Below, piece after piece: positions 24,486 through 33,167 of a DNA stretch of 64,000 nt. The stretch's first letter is position 1, and the number at the start of each line of letters is the position of its first letter. The notes under the pieces are model-generated. The model was not told where the DNA came from and did not search any database. It was given only the letters and a program-made list of their open reading frames with translations. This DNA is from CP2-2F sp034436355 (GTDB lineage Bacteria; Chloroflexota; Anaerolineae; Aggregatilineales; UBA2796): NCBI GenBank assembly GCA_034436355.1, contig DAOTVQ010000045.1:1-64000 (forward strand). Reading direction: 5' to 3'. Both the position numbers and the translations under genes were made by a program.

Positions 24486-25772
24486 TTAGCGCTTATCGCG
24501 TGGTGTTTCCTCGGGCTTAGGTTTGCCCTTAGGCGACGTGCCTTCGCGCAGATTGGCGTGCTTGGCGGGCGAACCGCGCAGGGCTGCCTCTACACGACGG
24601 TAGGTTTTCATGGCGCGCGCACGCCAAAAGGCGCCGATGTATTGCAGCTCGCGCCGCCCTTGACTCAGGCGGTAAGCTAAGCCTTTAGGCGCCTTTTCCT
24701 GCATGGATTGCCACTGGAGTGCGGCAGTTGCCCACGTTAAGCCGCCGCCAAAGCCAACGACCACCACATTATCGTTCGGCTTGAGGCGCCCTTCGCGCTC
24801 TGCCTCGTAGAGTGCAATCGGAATAGAGGCGGCTGAGGTGTTGCCGTAGCGATGCACGTTGCTATAGAAAAGCGCCTCGCTCACGTTCAGGTTGCGTGCG
24901 GCAGCGCTCAGAATGCGCTGATTTGCCTGATGCGGCACGATCAGATCGACATCGGCAAGCGAGAGATTCGCTTTCTCCAGCACGTCGCGCACGCTCTCGG
25001 TGATGATATGCACGGCAAAGCGGAACACTTCGCGCCCGTCCATGTGCAGTTTGTGCATTTGGCGTCCTTCTGCCAGCGTTGCCGTGCCAACCGTTGGAAT
25101 ACCGAGCAGGTCCGCGCCCGAACCATCTGAGCCCAGCACTGCCTCCATAAAACCACCCGCTTGATCGCTGCCTTCCAGCAGCACCGCGCCGGCGCCATCG
25201 CCAAACAGCACACACGTCGAGCGATCATTCCAATCCAGCACCCGCGAATTGACCTCGCTGCCGATCACCAACGCCGTGTTGATGCTGCCGCTGCGGATGG
25301 CTTGCGCCGCCATATTCAGCCCATAGACGAAGCCTGAGCAGGCAGCACTCAGATCGAAAGCACCCGCCCGCGTGGCACCCAGCAAGTTTTGTATCTTGCT
25401 GGCGCTGCTTGGGTAAATATCTTCTGGTGTAGAGGTTGCCACAATGATCATGTCAATATCATTGGGCAGCACATCGGCACGGTTGAGCGCAGCGCGTGCC
25501 GCCTCAAAGCCCATCTGCGTCACCGAGTCGCGCTCGCTGGCAAAGCGGCGCTCTTGAATGCCCGTCCGCGTGCGAATCCAGTCGTCGGTGGTGTCTACAA
25601 CGGCTTCTAGATCAACGTTGGTCACCACGCGATCAGGCACGCGCATCCCCCAGCCCGTCAGGTGCGCGTAGCGCAAATGGCGCGGCTGCCAAAGGTGCGG
25701 CGGGTGTGGGCGTCCATCGCGCTCTGGCAGACGTGCGCCGTTGCCGTTCAGGCTTCCATCATTGGCTACCAT
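24486..25772 (-). CDS. fabH: 3-oxoacyl-ACP synthase III with C-terminal extension
   Basis: FabH starts fatty acid synthesis by condensing acyl-CoA with malonyl-ACP. The catalytic triad is present: Cys in DLSAACSGFVYGLN, His in VPHQANQRIL, Asn in YGNTSAASIPIAL. The 428-residue product is about 100 residues longer than typical: an N-terminal lead of about 35 residues and a basic C-terminal tail of about 75 residues after the usual end GGGLTWATAALQW. The ATG at MVANDG is preferred to a TTG six codons earlier. It overlaps the fabF end by 14 bases, so the two are coupled. Confidence 0.92.
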   Translation of the reverse strand: MVANDGSLNGNGARLPERDGRPHPPHLWQPRHLRYAHLTGWGMRVPDRVVTNVDLEAVVDTTDDWIRTRTGIQERRFASERDSVTQMGFEAARAALNRADVLPNDIDMIIVATSTPEDIYPSSASKIQNLLGATRAGAFDLSAACSGFVYGLNMAAQAIRSGSINTALVIGSEVNSRVLDWNDRSTCVLFGDGAGAVLLEGSDQAGGFMEAVLGSDGSGADLLGIPTVGTATLAEGRQMHKLHMDGREVFRFAVHIITESVRDVLEKANLSLADVDLIVPHQANQRILSAAARNLNVSEALFYSNVHRYGNTSAASIPIALYEAEREGRLKPNDNVVVVGFGGGLTWATAALQWQSMQEKAPKGLAYRLSQGRRELQYIGAFWRARAMKTYRRVEAALRGSPAKHANLREGTSPKGKPKPEETPRDKR

Positions 25773-27015
25773 TGGCGGAATACTTCCCAAAGATCAGCAC
25801 AGCGTTATGCCCGCCGAACCCGAACGAATTGCTCATCACATGCCGAATGGTGTGTGCCACGCCCTGATTAGGTGTGTAGTCAAGGTCGCATTCGGGATCG
25901 GGTGTGTGCAGGTTGATGGTGGGCGGCACAAAATCGTGCAGGGTGCTAAGCACACTAAAGACTGCTTCCACGCTGCCCGCCGCACCCAGCATATGCCCTG
26001 TGGCGCCCTTTACAGAGCTAATCTTGATGTTGTAGGCGTGTTCGCCAAAGACAGCTTTCAGGGCGCGTGTCTCGGCGGAATCGTTCAGTGGCGTGCTGGT
26101 GCCGTGCGCGTTGATGTAGTCTATATCGTGAATGGTCAAGCCGGCGTTGCGGAGTGCCTTCCGCATGGCGACCTGGGCGCCGCCGCCGTCTGCCATGGGC
26201 GCGGTGATGTGATAGGCGTCATCTGTGTTGGCGTAACCTAAAATTTCAGCGAGGATGGTTGCGCCACGCGCCTGTGCGTGTTCCAGCGCCTCTAAGATCA
26301 GGATTGCCGCGCCTTCGGCGATGACAAAGCCATCCCGATCTTTATCAAAAGGACGCGAGGCAGTCGCAGGATCATCATTGCGGGTGGAGAGCGCGCCCAT
26401 GTTGGCAAAACTTGCCACCGAAAGCGGCACAACGGCTGCTTCCGCGCTGCCGCTGATCATAACGTCTGCTGCGCCGCGTCGGATCATCTCGGTGGCTTCG
26501 CCAATGGCATTATTGCCTGTGGCACATGCCGTGGAAATAGACATATTCGGACCGCGGAAGTTGTATTCGATTGCCACGCGCCCCACTGGGCTATCGGTTA
26601 GCATCATCGGCACCAGCAGCGGGCTGACGAATTTCAGCCCTTTTTCCGTGCCAACACGCGCACCGTCCAGCAGTGTTTCAATGCCGCCCACGCCTGAGCC
26701 GATCAAACAACCGACCTCGTAAGGGTCTTCGGCTGCCATATCCAGTTTGGCAGCCTCTAACGCCTGCATGGTGGCAGCCATTGCCAACTGCGTCACGCGA
26801 TCCATGCGGCGCGCCTCTTTGTTGCCAAAGAGCGCACGCGGATCAAAATCGCGCACTTCGCCGGCAATTCGCACAGGCAGCGGCTGCGCGTCAAAGCGCT
26901 GAATGGTCTGAATGCCGCAGACGCCTGCCACGAGGTTTTGCCACGCGGTCTCGACCGTATTACCAATTGGGCAGAGGATGCCCATGCCCGTGACGACCAC
27001 ACGCCGTCTTTCCAT
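25759..27015 (-). CDS. fabF: 3-oxoacyl-ACP synthase II
   Basis: FabF elongates acyl-ACP with malonyl-ACP in type II fatty acid synthesis. The 418-residue product has the Cys-His-His set: STACATGNN, NAHGTSTPLND and VKGATGHMLGAAG, and the Gly-rich NSFGFGGHNAVLIF end. The length is standard. The ribosome binding site GGAG lies upstream. It is the first gene of a fabF-fabH pair, and its leader contains a hairpin followed by six U. Confidence 0.95.
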   Translation of the reverse strand: MERRRVVVTGMGILCPIGNTVETAWQNLVAGVCGIQTIQRFDAQPLPVRIAGEVRDFDPRALFGNKEARRMDRVTQLAMAATMQALEAAKLDMAAEDPYEVGCLIGSGVGGIETLLDGARVGTEKGLKFVSPLLVPMMLTDSPVGRVAIEYNFRGPNMSISTACATGNNAIGEATEMIRRGAADVMISGSAEAAVVPLSVASFANMGALSTRNDDPATASRPFDKDRDGFVIAEGAAILILEALEHAQARGATILAEILGYANTDDAYHITAPMADGGGAQVAMRKALRNAGLTIHDIDYINAHGTSTPLNDSAETRALKAVFGEHAYNIKISSVKGATGHMLGAAGSVEAVFSVLSTLHDFVPPTINLHTPDPECDLDYTPNQGVAHTIRHVMSNSFGFGGHNAVLIFGKYSANGSQ

Positions 27016-27119
27016 AGCTTTTTATCGCTCCATCGTTCGTGGTTGAGGGAATGTCTGCTGTTTTGTTATTGACTGCGTGCGGCGCTCATTGCTTACTGCG
27101 TTAAGCGCACACCCATAAG

Positions 27120-27140
27120 AAAAAACGCCGAAAGGCGCAT
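27120..27140 (-). promoter_or_regulatory. Terminator-like hairpin in the fabF leader
   Basis: Reading the minus strand, CGCC and GGCG close a four-base loop and a G·U pair, followed by six T. The stem is short, so termination would be weak. It lies 105 bases upstream of fabF, with no minus-strand gene before it, so it could be an attenuator. The remainder of the 256-bp gap between fabF and tsaE holds the two divergent promoters and no gene. Confidence 0.35.
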
Positions 27141-27233
27141 TTCGTTACGCATACGCCCAGCCTGTGTAACGACCGCTTGCGAACGGGCGAATTGCACACA
27201 GCCATCCTTAGCTTGAGCGCTGCCCTAAGGCAA

Positions 27234-27263
27234 TTGGTCTAAGCGCAGCGTCTATAGTATAAT
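27234..27263 (+). promoter_or_regulatory. Promoter for tsaE predicting a leaderless mRNA
   Basis: TTGGTC and TATAAT are 18 bases apart; the -10 ends nine bases before the tsaE ATG, so the transcript would begin at or within a base or two of the start codon. No Shine-Dalgarno sequence is present upstream of the ATG. Confidence 0.65.
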
Positions 27264-27271
27264 GCTGCGTT

Positions 27272-27769
27272 ATGAACGGAATACAAACGCAGTTCACACA
27301 CATCAGCCGCAGCATGGCACACACTGAACAGATCGGCGCACGGCTGGGCAAACTCTTGCAGCAAGGCGATGTGCTGTGCCTGAGCGGCGAGCTGGGCGCG
27401 GGCAAAACTGCTTTTGCGCGCGGCGTTGTGGCGGGCTGGGGCGCTCTGGCGCCTGCCACTAGCCCAACCTTTGTGCTGATTCACGAACATCAGCGCGCCA
27501 GCGACGCGGCACGCCTTCAGCACATTGATGCCTACCGCCTAGAGCGCCTTGAAGATGCTGCACTGCTTGGCTTGGAAGATATTTTCGCTAACGGCAGTGT
27601 TGTGATCATTGAATGGGCAGAGCGCGTTGAACAATTGCTGCCGGCTGATCATGTGTGGATTGATTTTGACTTTGTGGCAGACGACGAACAGGCACGCCAG
27701 CTCACCTTTCGCGCACACGGTGCGCGCAGTGCCGATCTACTAGCGGCATTCCGCGCTCAGGAAGGCTGA
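27272..27769 (+). CDS. tsaE: tRNA t6A synthesis ATPase TsaE
   Basis: TsaE is the ATPase of the threonylcarbamoyladenosine (t6A37) machinery. The 165-residue product has Walker A in LSGELGAGKTAFARGV, the SPTFVLIHEH segment, HIDAYRLERLEDAALLGLED and VVIIEWAERVEQLLP. The start ATG is directly below a TATAAT promoter box, with no ribosome binding site. tsaB and rimI follow, the standard set. Confidence 0.94.
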   Translation: MNGIQTQFTHISRSMAHTEQIGARLGKLLQQGDVLCLSGELGAGKTAFARGVVAGWGALAPATSPTFVLIHEHQRASDAARLQHIDAYRLERLEDAALLGLEDIFANGSVVIIEWAERVEQLLPADHVWIDFDFVADDEQARQLTFRAHGARSADLLAAFRAQEG

Positions 27770-27779
27770 ATCAGACCCA

Positions 27780-28472
27780 ATGCTGCTCGCCATAGATACC
27801 GCCACACGCGCCCTGAGCCTTGCCCTGCATGATGGCAGCGATGTGTACGCCGAATACACCTGGCAGACTGAAAGCCGCCATACCGTCGAACTCGTGCCAG
27901 CCATTCATAGCGTGCTGCGCCAAGTGCGCCTGACTCCGCAAGACCTAACGCACCTTGCCGTTGCCCAAGGGCCCGGCTCGTTCAATGGGTTGCGCGTTGG
28001 TTTCAGCGTAGCGCAGAGTTTCGCCTTTTCGCTGAATGTGCCGTTGATTGCCGTGCCAACGCTCGATATTACGGCGGCAGCACAGCCACCACTGGCTGAA
28101 GACCTGATCGCCTTTGCCCAAGCAGGGCGCGGACGCCTCTGCGCGGCTGCCTACCGCTGGCAGGCGGATCAGGGCTGGCACGTGCAGGGCGAAACACGCA
28201 TAGACTCGCCCGCTGCGCTCTTTGCCGCCTTCAGTGTGCCGCACACGCCAACGCGCCTCGCCGGTGAGGTAGACACCACAGTGCGCGAGGCAGTTCATCA
28301 ACTTAACACACGGGCAGACCGCCAACTGCACCTAACGGCGCCTGCTTTTGCGTTGCGGCGGGCAACCTTCCTAGCCGAACTGGCGTGGGCGCGCTTCCGC
28401 GCTGGCGAAAGTGGCGATCCGCTGCGCGCCGTGCCATTCTACTTGCATCAGCCGGGTGTGCCGCACCCCTAG
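27780..28472 (+). CDS. tsaB: tRNA t6A synthesis protein TsaB
   Basis: TsaB is the scaffold that pairs with TsaD in t6A formation. The 230-residue product starts MLLAIDTATRALSLALHDG and has SRHTVELVPAI and the signature AVAQGPGSFNGLRVGFSVAQ. It has the usual N-terminal ASKHA fold and an abbreviated second half. It lies ten bases after tsaE. tsaD itself is not in the window. Confidence 0.93.
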   Translation: MLLAIDTATRALSLALHDGSDVYAEYTWQTESRHTVELVPAIHSVLRQVRLTPQDLTHLAVAQGPGSFNGLRVGFSVAQSFAFSLNVPLIAVPTLDITAAAQPPLAEDLIAFAQAGRGRLCAAAYRWQADQGWHVQGETRIDSPAALFAAFSVPHTPTRLAGEVDTTVREAVHQLNTRADRQLHLTAPAFALRRATFLAELAWARFRAGESGDPLRAVPFYLHQPGVPHP

Positions 28473-28496
28473 CCACACTTCAAAGGCGTTTTGAGC

Positions 28497-29060
28497 ATGT
28501 ATACGCTGCGCTATATGACCCTACGGGATATTCCGCCAGTGCAGGAAATTGATCAGATTGCCTTTCAGACGCCATGGTCTATCAATTCCTACATTTTCGA
28601 GATTAACGACAACCAAAGCGCACACATGGTTGTGTTGGAGACGAAGGACGAAACGCCAACCATCGTGGGCTACGGCGGCATGTGGCTCATCGAGGGTGAG
28701 GCGCACATCAGCACCATTGCCACCCATCCCGATTGGCGCGGGCGCGGGCTTGGCGAGGTGCTGTTAGCGGGCATGGTGTTGCGCGGAATAAGCCTGAACG
28801 CCACCTACAGCGTCTTGGAGGTGCGCGTGAGCAACGTTGCCGCCATCAACCTCTATCGCAAATACGAGTATCAGATCGTCAGCGTGCGGAAAGGCTACTA
28901 CCGCGACAATAACGAGGATGCCTATCTGATGCACCTTGCGCCGCTGGATGACGCCTATCAGGCACGCTTTGAGGCGCGCTGGCAAACCTTACAAGCGCGG
29001 GTTGCCTTTGCCAACCTGCTGATGCAAGGGCGACCGGGCAGCCGTGCGCCGATTGTTTAG
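28497..29060 (+). CDS. rimI: Ribosomal protein S18-alanine N-acetyltransferase-like GNAT
   Basis: The 187-residue product has the GNAT acetyl-CoA motif in HPDWRGRGLGEVLLAGM and the region LEVRVSNVAAINLYRKYEYQ typical of RimI, which acetylates the S18 N-terminus. The ATG at MYTLRYMTLRDIP is preferred to a TTG two codons upstream because of spacing from AAAGG. It follows tsaB by 24 bases, the common tsaB-rimI pairing. About 30 extra C-terminal residues are not conserved. Confidence 0.88.
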   Translation: MYTLRYMTLRDIPPVQEIDQIAFQTPWSINSYIFEINDNQSAHMVVLETKDETPTIVGYGGMWLIEGEAHISTIATHPDWRGRGLGEVLLAGMVLRGISLNATYSVLEVRVSNVAAINLYRKYEYQIVSVRKGYYRDNNEDAYLMHLAPLDDAYQARFEARWQTLQARVAFANLLMQGRPGSRAPIV

Positions 29061-29077
29061 AAAAGGAGTCCTATCCC

Positions 29078-29746
29078 ATGACCGAACCGTTGAGCCTTGA
29101 GCAGCGCCATGCCGCGCTAGAGGCAATTGCTGCACAGGTGCGTACCTGTGATAAGTGCGCGCTGCACGCTGCCGGACGCACTAATGCCGTCCCCGGTGCG
29201 GGTGATTATGCCGCTGAGATCATGTTTATTGGCGAAGGTCCCGGCTTCAACGAAGATCGGCAGGGCTTGCCCTTCGTTGGGCAATCGGGCAAATTGCTAG
29301 AAGAACTGCTGACCTTGATCGGGCTGACTCGCGCTCAGGTGTTCATTACCAATGTGGTAAAGTGCCGCCCACCTGAAAACCGCGATCCGCAGCCGGATGA
29401 GGTCTCCACCTGCACACAGGCGTATCTCTACCGCCAAATTGAGCTGATTGCACCTAAAGTCATCGTGACCTTAGGGCGCTTCAGCATGGGCTTGTTCTTC
29501 CCAAACGCCAAAATCACCCAAATTCATGGGCAGGCAAAGTGGCAAGATGGGCGCGCTTACCTGCCGCTTTACCATCCGGCGGCGGTGCTGCGAAACATGG
29601 CGACGCTCAAGCCGCAAATGGAGGCGGATTTCAGGAAGATTCCGCAGTTGGTGGCAGCGTGGGATGCTCAACAGTCAGCCCCGACGACGAGTGCGCCCGC
29701 CGCGCCTGCCGCACCTGAGCCGCCCGAACAATTGACGCTTTTTTAG
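29078..29746 (+). CDS. udg: Type 4 uracil-DNA glycosylase (iron-sulfur)
   Basis: This enzyme removes uracil from DNA in base excision repair. The 222-residue product has the four cluster cysteines (CDKC near residue 20, one in VVKCRPP, one in STCTQAY), motif GEGPGFNEDRQGLPFVGQSG and the HPAAVLRN motif at the end. Such enzymes are frequent in thermophiles and in Chloroflexota. The Ala/Pro-rich C-terminal tail of about 20 residues is not conserved. It is likely in the tsaE operon. Confidence 0.93.
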   Translation: MTEPLSLEQRHAALEAIAAQVRTCDKCALHAAGRTNAVPGAGDYAAEIMFIGEGPGFNEDRQGLPFVGQSGKLLEELLTLIGLTRAQVFITNVVKCRPPENRDPQPDEVSTCTQAYLYRQIELIAPKVIVTLGRFSMGLFFPNAKITQIHGQAKWQDGRAYLPLYHPAAVLRNMATLKPQMEADFRKIPQLVAAWDAQQSAPTTSAPAAPAAPEPPEQLTLF

Positions 29747-29757
29747 AGAAGCCGTGT

Positions 29758-29780
29758 GAGGGCGGAATGGTACCGCCCTC
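29758..29780. terminator. Bidirectional hairpin between udg and the RIO kinase gene
   Basis: GAGGGCGG pairs with CCGCCCTC across a seven-base loop, between convergent genes. U-tracts are short on both sides, so it is a probable but not strong terminator. Confidence 0.6.
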
Positions 29781-29796
29781 AAGTGCTATTCTAGCC

Positions 29797-30864
29797 CTAT
29801 TCGTCCTCATCCATATCGCTAAGCAAGTCTTCCAGCGCTTCTGGATCGGGATCGCTCGCTAAACGATTCGGCGGCGCCTGGACGTGTTGCTCCCACAACT
29901 GCTCGGTGATGGCTTTGGGTGAAGCGCGCACGCCATACTCAGCAAAGTAGCCACACACGCGCTCCACATCACGCGCCAACAGGCGATAGGCAGCGCGGTT
30001 GGTGCGGCATTCCGTCACTTGTGGGAAGTCAATCAGGGTGATATCACCTTCCCAATACAGGATGTTGTAGGCGGACAGATCGCCGTGTACCATGCCGTGT
30101 TGCAGCATAAGCGTGATGTTTCGCAGCACTTCCTCAAAAAGCGGCTGCGCTTCATCCTCTGCCAGCCCAACCTCATGCAAGGTTGGTGCGGGAAGGCGCT
30201 CATCACCGATGTAGGTCATCAGGATGCCATTTTCGCCCGCCGCATACGGACGCGGCACAGCAGCACCAGCCTGCCAAAGCGCATCCAACATTTTGAACTC
30301 GTGCATCAGCCAAGAAGTGTGCGCCACCTGTGCGCCGAACTTGGTCTTTTTGTTCAGGGCGCGAATGCTGCGATCATCGCGCACCTCTTTACCTTCCAGA
30401 CTCAGCACGGTGCGCCCTTCGCGGTAAAGCCTATCGTTCCGCAGGTTACGGAACATGCGCGGACGGTAGATTTTTGCCGCCAGCAGGCTTGTGCCAAGCG
30501 TTGGGTGCGCCGTGCAACAGTAGACGCTTGCTTCTTTGCCGCCTTTGACCTTTGCCAGCACATCGGTGATGAGCGATTGCTCAAAGAATGGGCGCAATGA
30601 ATCGGTTAGCCAGATTTCCTCCTGACTATCTTTGAGTGGCTTGTAGGTCGTCTGCAAACCGCCTTCCAGACCGATGCGGCTGTCCACGATCTCACTGATG
30701 ATCTGCTGCTCAGTCTTTTTCGGCTTGTGATGCGGCTTGGGTGTGCGGTGGCGTTGGCGCGCACCTTCCAGCTTGAACTTACGGGCATAAAACGCGGTGT
30801 TGTCCGCGTCGTCGTCGAACGAATCGTAATCAAAACGGCTCAAGGTCTTGTCCCCTTGTTGCAC
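29797..30864 (-). CDS. RIO1-family serine/threonine kinase
   Basis: The 355-residue product has a RIO kinase domain from about residue 80: P-loop-like VKGGKEASVYCC, catalytic loop MVHGDLSAYNILYW and metal-binding TLIDFPQVTECR. RIO kinases mature small ribosomal subunits in archaea and eukaryotes; the role of bacterial homologues is unclear. The first 75 residues are acidic then Lys/His-rich and without known fold. The GTG start is chosen; a TTG seven codons on has the better AGGGGA ribosome binding site. A 390-bp gap follows upstream. Confidence 0.85.
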   Translation of the reverse strand: MQQGDKTLSRFDYDSFDDDADNTAFYARKFKLEGARQRHRTPKPHHKPKKTEQQIISEIVDSRIGLEGGLQTTYKPLKDSQEEIWLTDSLRPFFEQSLITDVLAKVKGGKEASVYCCTAHPTLGTSLLAAKIYRPRMFRNLRNDRLYREGRTVLSLEGKEVRDDRSIRALNKKTKFGAQVAHTSWLMHEFKMLDALWQAGAAVPRPYAAGENGILMTYIGDERLPAPTLHEVGLAEDEAQPLFEEVLRNITLMLQHGMVHGDLSAYNILYWEGDITLIDFPQVTECRTNRAAYRLLARDVERVCGYFAEYGVRASPKAITEQLWEQHVQAPPNRLASDPDPEALEDLLSDMDEDE

Positions 30865-31204
30865 AGCAGGTTATTCGGTTGATAGCGTGATTTGAGATGC
30901 TACGCACGCGAGCAGGCATCAGCCGCCGCCGTGCGCCGATAGAACGTGCAGGTATTTAGGGGTACGCCTGAGTGGACAGGATGCGCGGTGAGCGCGTGGT
31001 GCGATCAGCCGTTTGGTGTGTGGTGGGCAGGCATACCCAATCCCGCAAGGGCTTGCAGGGTTTTCACAGTTGCCATAACGGATATGCCTCACTTTCGTGC
31101 AAAATACGGTACAAGACTTAGTGTAGCATCACTTTTTAAGTTTGTCTAGAGGTCAGGACGGATCGAAGCTGGTTAGGGAGGCACCTTGATTCGTCAACAC
31201 ACGA
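30865..31204. other. Gene-poor interval, 340 bp
   Basis: No convincing gene, tRNA or repeat is seen. The RIO kinase leader region must lie here. A weak minus-strand TTGCAC-18-TTATGG pair is present near position 31090; nothing stronger was found. Confidence 0.5.
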
Positions 31205-31243
31205 AAAAATGCTACACCTCACGCTTTGGGTGAGCGTGAGGTG
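31205..31243 (-). terminator. Intrinsic terminator of the alpha/beta hydrolase operon
   Basis: CACCTCACGCT pairs with AGCGTGAGGTG over a seven-base loop, 14 bases beyond the hydrolase stop. On the minus strand it is followed by GTAGCATTTTTT, giving a six-base U-run slightly displaced from the stem. Confidence 0.75.
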
Positions 31244-31256
31244 CAGCACACAAGCC

Positions 31257-33152
31257 TCAGTTAATTATGAAGGCATTCAGGATGGGCAGCAGCACATTTT
31301 CGTAAAGGGCTTCAGCATCGGCGGGCGTGCCTTGCACAATCACGATGTAGACAGTGCCAGCTTGGGCAGTGCCAGCAATATAAGCGCGTAAGCCGTCTGC
31401 CTCAGCCTCATAGAGCAGCCACTCAAGGCGATCCGTCTTAAGGGTAGCCTTTGGCTCAGCGGGCAGCAGCGCACCTAAAGCAGCCCGCAACAGGGCATCC
31501 ACACTCTCGCCCGGCGCAGATTGAATCAGCACGGCGGATGTGCCATCCACATAGGTGCCCGGTTGTGGATTCTGCCAACCTTTGGGCGCCAGTGCGCTGA
31601 AGTTCCGAAGGGTGACAGGTTCGAGTTCAATGCTGTTAGCGGGCTGCGGAAAACGCAAGCCCATCGTTGCGATACAGGCAGCATCGGGAGCTTGTGACGG
31701 ATCGTTGAGGAATGCCCGCGCCATCTGAACAGGGCAGCTGCCGCCCAGCAGCGCACCATGCCCAACACCGGGATACTCCACGTAGAAGGCGTTGGTGAGC
31801 GACTGGGCGACCGTCTGGGCAAAGGCGGGCGGCGTGATGGGGTCTAGATCGCCGTTGATGACGAACGCAGGAATATCGCTCACCACTGGATCATCTACCT
31901 CATCAGGCAGTTGTGGCACATCCCACACCCTGCACACCGAAAGCACGCTGCTTGGCGAATTGCTCAGAAACTCGCCAACGCTCTGCGGCACGCCCTCACG
32001 TTGGATATCGGTCACACTGAAATCGCTATCCTCAGCGCAAATCACCGAAAAGTACATACCATAGCTCACCGAGAAATCGAGGAGCAGCAGCGAGCCAATG
32101 CCTTCTGCCCAGCTATGATCACCGTTCGCACTTGCCGTCAGGTAGCTTGGAATGCTGGGCAGCAGCGCCGTCTGATAGAGCATTCCATGCAGCAGGCGCA
32201 CCAACAAACTGCCCGTCAACCGCGTGGGATATTGCCTGCCATCAGCCTTGTTGATCAGGGTAATGCGTGCAGGCTCAGCGTTTAGGGCATCCACCGTCCT
32301 AAGGAAGGTTGCTTCGAGATCAGGGTTGGCGGCGTTACAGTTGGCATCGGCGGCACAAGCAGCAAATAAGCGCTGCATGGCACGCCAACCATTCAATGGA
32401 ATTTCGGGCAAGAAGTTTGTTTGGCGCGGCACATTCGCGTCAAGGATCACGCTGCGTAAGCCGCGTGGCGCGGTTGCCATCAGGTGCTGCCCTAGCAGCG
32501 TGCCATACGAAACACCGTAGAAGTTGTAACGCTCATAGCCGAGCGCATCCAACACCACATAGGGAATATCGGCTGCATTTTCGTAACTATTGAAGGCGGC
32601 AAGGGCGATGCCGTCTGCTTCGTAGTCTGCTTTGCAGGCAGCGAACGCGGCTTTCGTTTGCTGAAGGTTTGTCTCGGCATCCCAATCAGCGTCAAGGCTT
32701 GACAACACAAGCGCATTGAATGCCTCACAGGCAAGGTAGGATTGTGTGTTCAGCGTGCCGCGCTGCTCCAGCAGGATGATCTCACGGTCTTGGCGCAATT
32801 CACCCAGCGGCGTGATAGCCAGCAGCGTGCCGAACGTCTCAATGCCTGAACCGCCGGGACCGCCTTGCAGCATCACCAGCGGATCGGGGGCAGGTGTTGG
32901 GTTGGTGGCAGGAATTTTCGCCACAGCCAGCTTAATGCGCTCGCCTTCGGGCTGTGCATGGAACTTCGGGACACTCACATAGCTGCATTCCGCCTCAGGG
33001 AAATATTGCGCCAGCGGCGCGAAACAATCGGCGGGCTCTATGGTGATGCTAGGCTGCGCGTGTGCAGGTGATGGCGGTAGGTTTACCCACGGCAGGCAGC
33101 ACACTGCCAGCAACACAAGGATGACGAGGCGGTTCGACTTAAGCATTTTCAT
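31257..33152 (-). CDS. Secreted alpha/beta hydrolase (S33/TAP-like peptidase family)
   Basis: The 631-residue product has a signal peptide (hydrophobic about residues 8-24, then SPAHAQP), the oxyanion segment LQGGPGGSGIETFG, the nucleophile elbow in FYGVSYGTLLGQH, and a late catalytic Asp/His in VINGDLDPITPPAF and GVGHGALLG. This is the proline iminopeptidase/TAP-like group. A further C-terminal region of about 130 residues lacks a recognised domain. It is secreted or anchored, probably cleaving peptides or esters outside the cell. It lies 15 bases behind a winged-helix regulator gene. Confidence 0.85.
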   Translation of the reverse strand: MKMLKSNRLVILVLLAVCCLPWVNLPPSPAHAQPSITIEPADCFAPLAQYFPEAECSYVSVPKFHAQPEGERIKLAVAKIPATNPTPAPDPLVMLQGGPGGSGIETFGTLLAITPLGELRQDREIILLEQRGTLNTQSYLACEAFNALVLSSLDADWDAETNLQQTKAAFAACKADYEADGIALAAFNSYENAADIPYVVLDALGYERYNFYGVSYGTLLGQHLMATAPRGLRSVILDANVPRQTNFLPEIPLNGWRAMQRLFAACAADANCNAANPDLEATFLRTVDALNAEPARITLINKADGRQYPTRLTGSLLVRLLHGMLYQTALLPSIPSYLTASANGDHSWAEGIGSLLLLDFSVSYGMYFSVICAEDSDFSVTDIQREGVPQSVGEFLSNSPSSVLSVCRVWDVPQLPDEVDDPVVSDIPAFVINGDLDPITPPAFAQTVAQSLTNAFYVEYPGVGHGALLGGSCPVQMARAFLNDPSQAPDAACIATMGLRFPQPANSIELEPVTLRNFSALAPKGWQNPQPGTYVDGTSAVLIQSAPGESVDALLRAALGALLPAEPKATLKTDRLEWLLYEAEADGLRAYIAGTAQAGTVYIVIVQGTPADAEALYENVLLPILNAFIIN

Positions 33153-33167
33153 TCAGAAGACTCCTGC

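Noticed and set aside
30865..31204. Possible small RNA or gene in the gap before the RIO kinase
   Set aside because: No strong promoter, terminator or ORF pair could be assembled.
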